Assembly: GCF_003970915.1 (NCBI RefSeq)
Contig: NZ_RXOF01000018.1
Coordinates: 62,001 to 126,000, forward strand
Direction of reading: 5' to 3'
Origin: Hymenobacter gummosus
GTDB taxonomy: Bacteria; Bacteroidota; Bacteroidia; Cytophagales; Hymenobacteraceae
Length of the DNA stretch: 64,000 nt
Part shown: piece after piece, positions 61,956-64,000 of the stretch
Layout: the number at the start of each line of letters is the position of its first letter
Numbering within the stretch: the stretch's first letter is position 1
Translations under genes and position numbers: made by a program
The notes under the pieces: generated by a model
Database searches by the model: none
The model's input: the letters and a program-made list of their open reading frames with translations, nothing else
What the model was told of the DNA's origin: nothing

Positions 61956-63266
61956 TCAGGCCGTGGCGGCCAGCAGCGGGGCGCCCTGCGGGGCGGTAGC
62001 GGCAGCGGCCTGGTCGGCGGCGGCCGATTGGTCGAGGGCCGTGAGGCGGGCCTGGCGGCGGCGGTAGTTGCGCAGGTTGCGCCAGAAGGAGTACACGGTC
62101 ATGTAGAGCATGAAGCCGTACAGGCCGAAGGTCTTGAGCAGGAACAGGCTGTCGTCCCAGTTCAGCAGGTTGTGGGGGAAATCGGCGTGGAACAGCAGCT
62201 TGCCCAGGCGGGGCAGCAGCGTGTGGTTGCTGTAGTTGTAGAACAGCGTCAGCAGGTAGAAAAACAGGCCGTAGTTGGCCAGGGAGTACACCAGCAGCGC
62301 CACGTCCTGCGGAAAGCGGAAGGTGGTGGGCACGGCGCGGTTTTCGGGCGCCACCAGGCCCAGCAGGCGCCAGGGGTAGAGCACCGAGCGCGACATCAGG
62401 TTCGGAATGTTGAACAAATCGGAGTACACCCAGTAGCCGTCGTTGCGCAGGAAGGGGTTCAGCGAGTACAGCACCACCACCACGTTCATGCTGATGATGG
62501 TTCCGACGAGGTGCCGGCCCGTTTCCTGCCCGGCGGGCAGCAGGTAAAACACCCCGATCAGCAGCACGCAGAACAGCAATTGCAGGTACACGCCGGCCAG
62601 GTTGATCATGATGCGCGGGCGCTTGCCCAGGGTCCACACGTTGGTCACGTCGGCAAAGAACACCGGGAACAGCAGGTAGAAGCCGAAGCCGATGGCCTTG
62701 GGCGCCACCCCGTAGCGCGTGGCGGCCGAGGCGTGGCCCAGCTCGTGGCAGAAGATGCCCAGCACCAGCCCCACGTAAGCGCCCACCGCGCTCAGCAGCA
62801 TGGCCCGGGAGCTGGTATCGAGCACGAAAGTGCCCCAGCGGTTGACAAATACGGCCGTCACGAGGCCGGCCAGCACCAGCAGCACCGGCATCAGCTGCCC
62901 GCGAAACAAACCCAGCAGCGGCCGGCACAGGTGCTGCAGCAGCTCGGGGCCCACCAGGTCAATCTTGGTGTGCAGGTAGCCGGAGCGGCGCGGGGCCAGC
63001 TCCTCGGGCACGGCCAGGTACTTGCGCAGCACCAGGTCCACTTCGGCCTCGTGCAGCTGGGCGCCGCGCTGCCGGTAATCGGCGCAGATGGCCGCCAGCG
63101 TCTCGCCCGCCTGCAGCCGCCCGATGACGTGGTACAGCAGCTCGCCCACCTGGTACACCCGCCCGGCTGCGATGAGCAGGAAGCGGTTGTCGGGGGTGTG
63201 CTGCAGCTCGGCCGTGCTCAGCACGGGGTAGGCGGCGGTCGTCGGGGCGAGGGTGGCGGTGCTCAT
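61956..63266 (-). CDS. M50-type membrane metalloprotease with RRE-like N-terminus
   Basis: A 436-residue protein. Residues about 25-85 (RFLLIAAGRVYQVGELLYHV, then LHEAEVDLVLRKYL) resemble an RRE/PqqD-type winged helix. The membrane part holds HELGH (174-178), the M50 zinc site, and NPFLRNDGYW (270-279), the third ligand region. It has about eight membrane helices and ends in an Ala/Gln tail. M50 enzymes of RiPP systems, such as YydH of epipeptides, are thought to cleave leaders within or at the membrane. It lies between the precursor genes and the ABC pair, so leader removal linked to export is likely. Confidence 0.8.
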   Translation of the reverse strand: MSTATLAPTTAAYPVLSTAELQHTPDNRFLLIAAGRVYQVGELLYHVIGRLQAGETLAAICADYRQRGAQLHEAEVDLVLRKYLAVPEELAPRRSGYLHTKIDLVGPELLQHLCRPLLGLFRGQLMPVLLVLAGLVTAVFVNRWGTFVLDTSSRAMLLSAVGAYVGLVLGIFCHELGHASAATRYGVAPKAIGFGFYLLFPVFFADVTNVWTLGKRPRIMINLAGVYLQLLFCVLLIGVFYLLPAGQETGRHLVGTIISMNVVVVLYSLNPFLRNDGYWVYSDLFNIPNLMSRSVLYPWRLLGLVAPENRAVPTTFRFPQDVALLVYSLANYGLFFYLLTLFYNYSNHTLLPRLGKLLFHADFPHNLLNWDDSLFLLKTFGLYGFMLYMTVYSFWRNLRNYRRRQARLTALDQSAAADQAAAATAPQGAPLLAATA

Positions 63267-63392
63267 GGCGGTGAAAAGCGGAACGGCGGGGCCGTCGGGG
63301 GGGTAATAGGAATGGACAGGATGCCAACCAAGTGGCCCCGGCCAACCCGCCGAAGCGGGCCGCCCGGGGCCATTGGGCGGGAGCGGGGCTTC

Positions 63393-63548
63393 TTACAGCT
63401 CCACGTCGCAACGCTCGCAGCCGGCGGCTACGGCAGCGGCGGCGGCCAGTTCGAGGCGCTCTTCGAGCTCCAGAACGAACAGACCTTCGGTCAGCTCCGG
63501 CTGGTTGTTGTCGATGGTAACGGGGGCAGTTTGTTGTACAGCTTTCAT
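63393..63548 (-). CDS. RiPP precursor peptide 1
   Basis: A 51-residue peptide, too short for normal gene calls. It has a polar N-terminus, then PELTEGLFVLELEERLEL (about 18-34), an Ala-rich stretch, and the end GCERCDVEL. The paralogues at 63641 and 63886 keep LFVLELEERLEL and the C-x-R-C-D motif. The two Cys and the Arg between them are thus the conserved core. No Ser, Thr or Lys follows the leader motif, so classical graspetide acceptors are missing. The gene lies 126 bp upstream of the M50 gene. It is the likely substrate of the cluster's enzymes. Confidence 0.8.
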   Translation of the reverse strand: MKAVQQTAPVTIDNNQPELTEGLFVLELEERLELAAAAAVAAGCERCDVEL

Positions 63549-63640
63549 GTTGGTTGGAAAGTGAAAAGTGGGTTTGCCTACTCGGTTAGCGGGTTTTCGG
63601 CCGGGCCCGTTGGTTGGTGAAGAGTGGAAGTGGCCGGGGA

Positions 63641-63790
63641 TTAGTCGGTCACGTCGCAGCGGCGGCAGTCGGCGGCCTCTACGGCCACGGCGGCCAGCTC
63701 CAGGCGCTCTTCGAGTTCGAGGACAAACAGGCCTTCGGCCAGGTCGGGCTGCTGTTGGTTCAGCTCCGGTTGGGTTTGTACAGAGTACAT
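63641..63790 (-). CDS. RiPP precursor peptide 2
   Basis: A 49-residue peptide from the ATG at 63788-63790 (MYSVQTQPELNQQQPDL); a longer frame to 63904 is non-native, because it runs through the end of precursor 3. It shares LFVLELEERLELAA with the other two and ends AADCRRCDVTD. Here the residue before the conserved Arg is also Arg, and the C-terminal tail has one Thr. It is the most diverged of the three. The gap to precursor 1 is 92 bp. Confidence 0.8.
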   Translation of the reverse strand: MYSVQTQPELNQQQPDLAEGLFVLELEERLELAAVAVEAADCRRCDVTD

Positions 63791-63885
63791 AGTGGTAAGT
63801 GAAAGGAAAGAGGTGCCTACTCGATTAGCGGGTTTTCGGCGTCGCCCGGGCCCGGGGTGGGCCAGTGCAGGGGAAGCGGGGCTTC

Positions 63886-64000
63886 TTACAGCTCCACGTC
63901 GCAACGGTCGCAGCCGGCGGCTACGGCAGCGGCGGCAGCCAGCTCAAGGCGCTCTTCGAGCTCCAGGACGAACAGACCTTCGGTCAGCTCCGGCTGGTTG
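63886..64000 (-). CDS. RiPP precursor peptide 3, partial (start beyond window)
   Basis: The last 37 codons plus stop are visible; the start lies to the right of the window. The sequence is nearly identical to precursor 1: NQPELTEGLFVLELEERL, Ala-rich stretch, and GCDRCDVEL (Asp in place of Glu before the Arg). DNA identity to 63393-63500 is very high, including the sequence just after the stop codon, so the duplication is recent. More copies may follow beyond the edge. Confidence 0.8.
   Translation of the reverse strand, partial: NQPELTEGLFVLELEERLELAAAAAVAAGCDRCDVEL

Noticed and set aside
63641-63904. An 87-residue version of precursor 2
   Set aside because: The extra N-terminal 38 residues overlap the end of precursor 3 and its 3' flank; the ATG at 63790 gives a peptide matching its paralogues in length.

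Overview
The window reads as one chromosomal stretch of a high-GC Bacteroidota, most likely Hymenobacter or a close relative. The reasons are Bacteroidota-type promoter boxes (TTTG, about 19-20 nt, TAnnTTTG), the near absence of Shine-Dalgarno sequences, families common in this phylum (DUF4136 lipoproteins, CarboxypepD_reg-like domain, group III truncated haemoglobin, grasp-with-spasm maturases), and GC-rich intergenic inverted-repeat elements of a kind I associate with Hymenobacter. The genus call is inference.

Region 1 (1-3962, minus strand) is a restriction-modification/defence operon: Vsr-type nuclease, C5-cytosine methyltransferase, MORC/MutL-like GHKL ATPase, and the start of a Z1-domain ATPase cut by the window edge. 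Region 2 (about 4100-16500) is phage-derived: a leftward recombination block (PD-(D/E)XK exonuclease and a possible partner, DUF3846, SymE-like), a rightward lysis cassette (holin-like protein and M15 endolysin), small genes, an HEPN protein, a VRR-NUC nuclease, DnaB helicase, a DUF1376 replication protein, and a Cro/CI-like divergent switch with a palindromic operator. No integrase, terminase or structural gene is visible.

Region 3 (about 16600-46000) is core chromosome: FAD oxidoreductase, OsmC, lipoyl synthase (lipA), glycine decarboxylase (gcvP), a VWA protein, a saccharopine/alanine dehydrogenase-like enzyme, several lipoproteins, and 2-oxoglutarate dehydrogenase E1 and E2 (sucA, sucB). 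lipA, gcvP, sucA and sucB belong to lipoate-dependent metabolism, although they are not contiguous. Region 4 (46300-50500) has a Crp/Fnr regulator, three Roadblock/LC7 paralogues interleaved with an anti-sigma-like membrane protein, and a truncated haemoglobin. A large secreted glycosidase and a DUF4126 membrane protein follow.

Region 5 (54469-64000, all minus strand, open at the right edge) is the most interesting part: a RiPP (ribosomally made, modified peptide) gene cluster. It holds at least three short paralogous precursor genes ending in a Cys-x-Arg-Cys-Asp motif, an M50 membrane protease with an RRE-like N-terminus, an ABC exporter or immunity pair, an RRE-fused peptide arginase, an LpxL-like acyltransferase, a grasp-with-spasm ATP-grasp ligase, a small unknown protein and a SPASM-type maturase with an eroded metal site. 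The gene set suggests that the conserved core Arg becomes ornithine and is then acylated or cross-linked, a combination I do not recognise as a characterised family.
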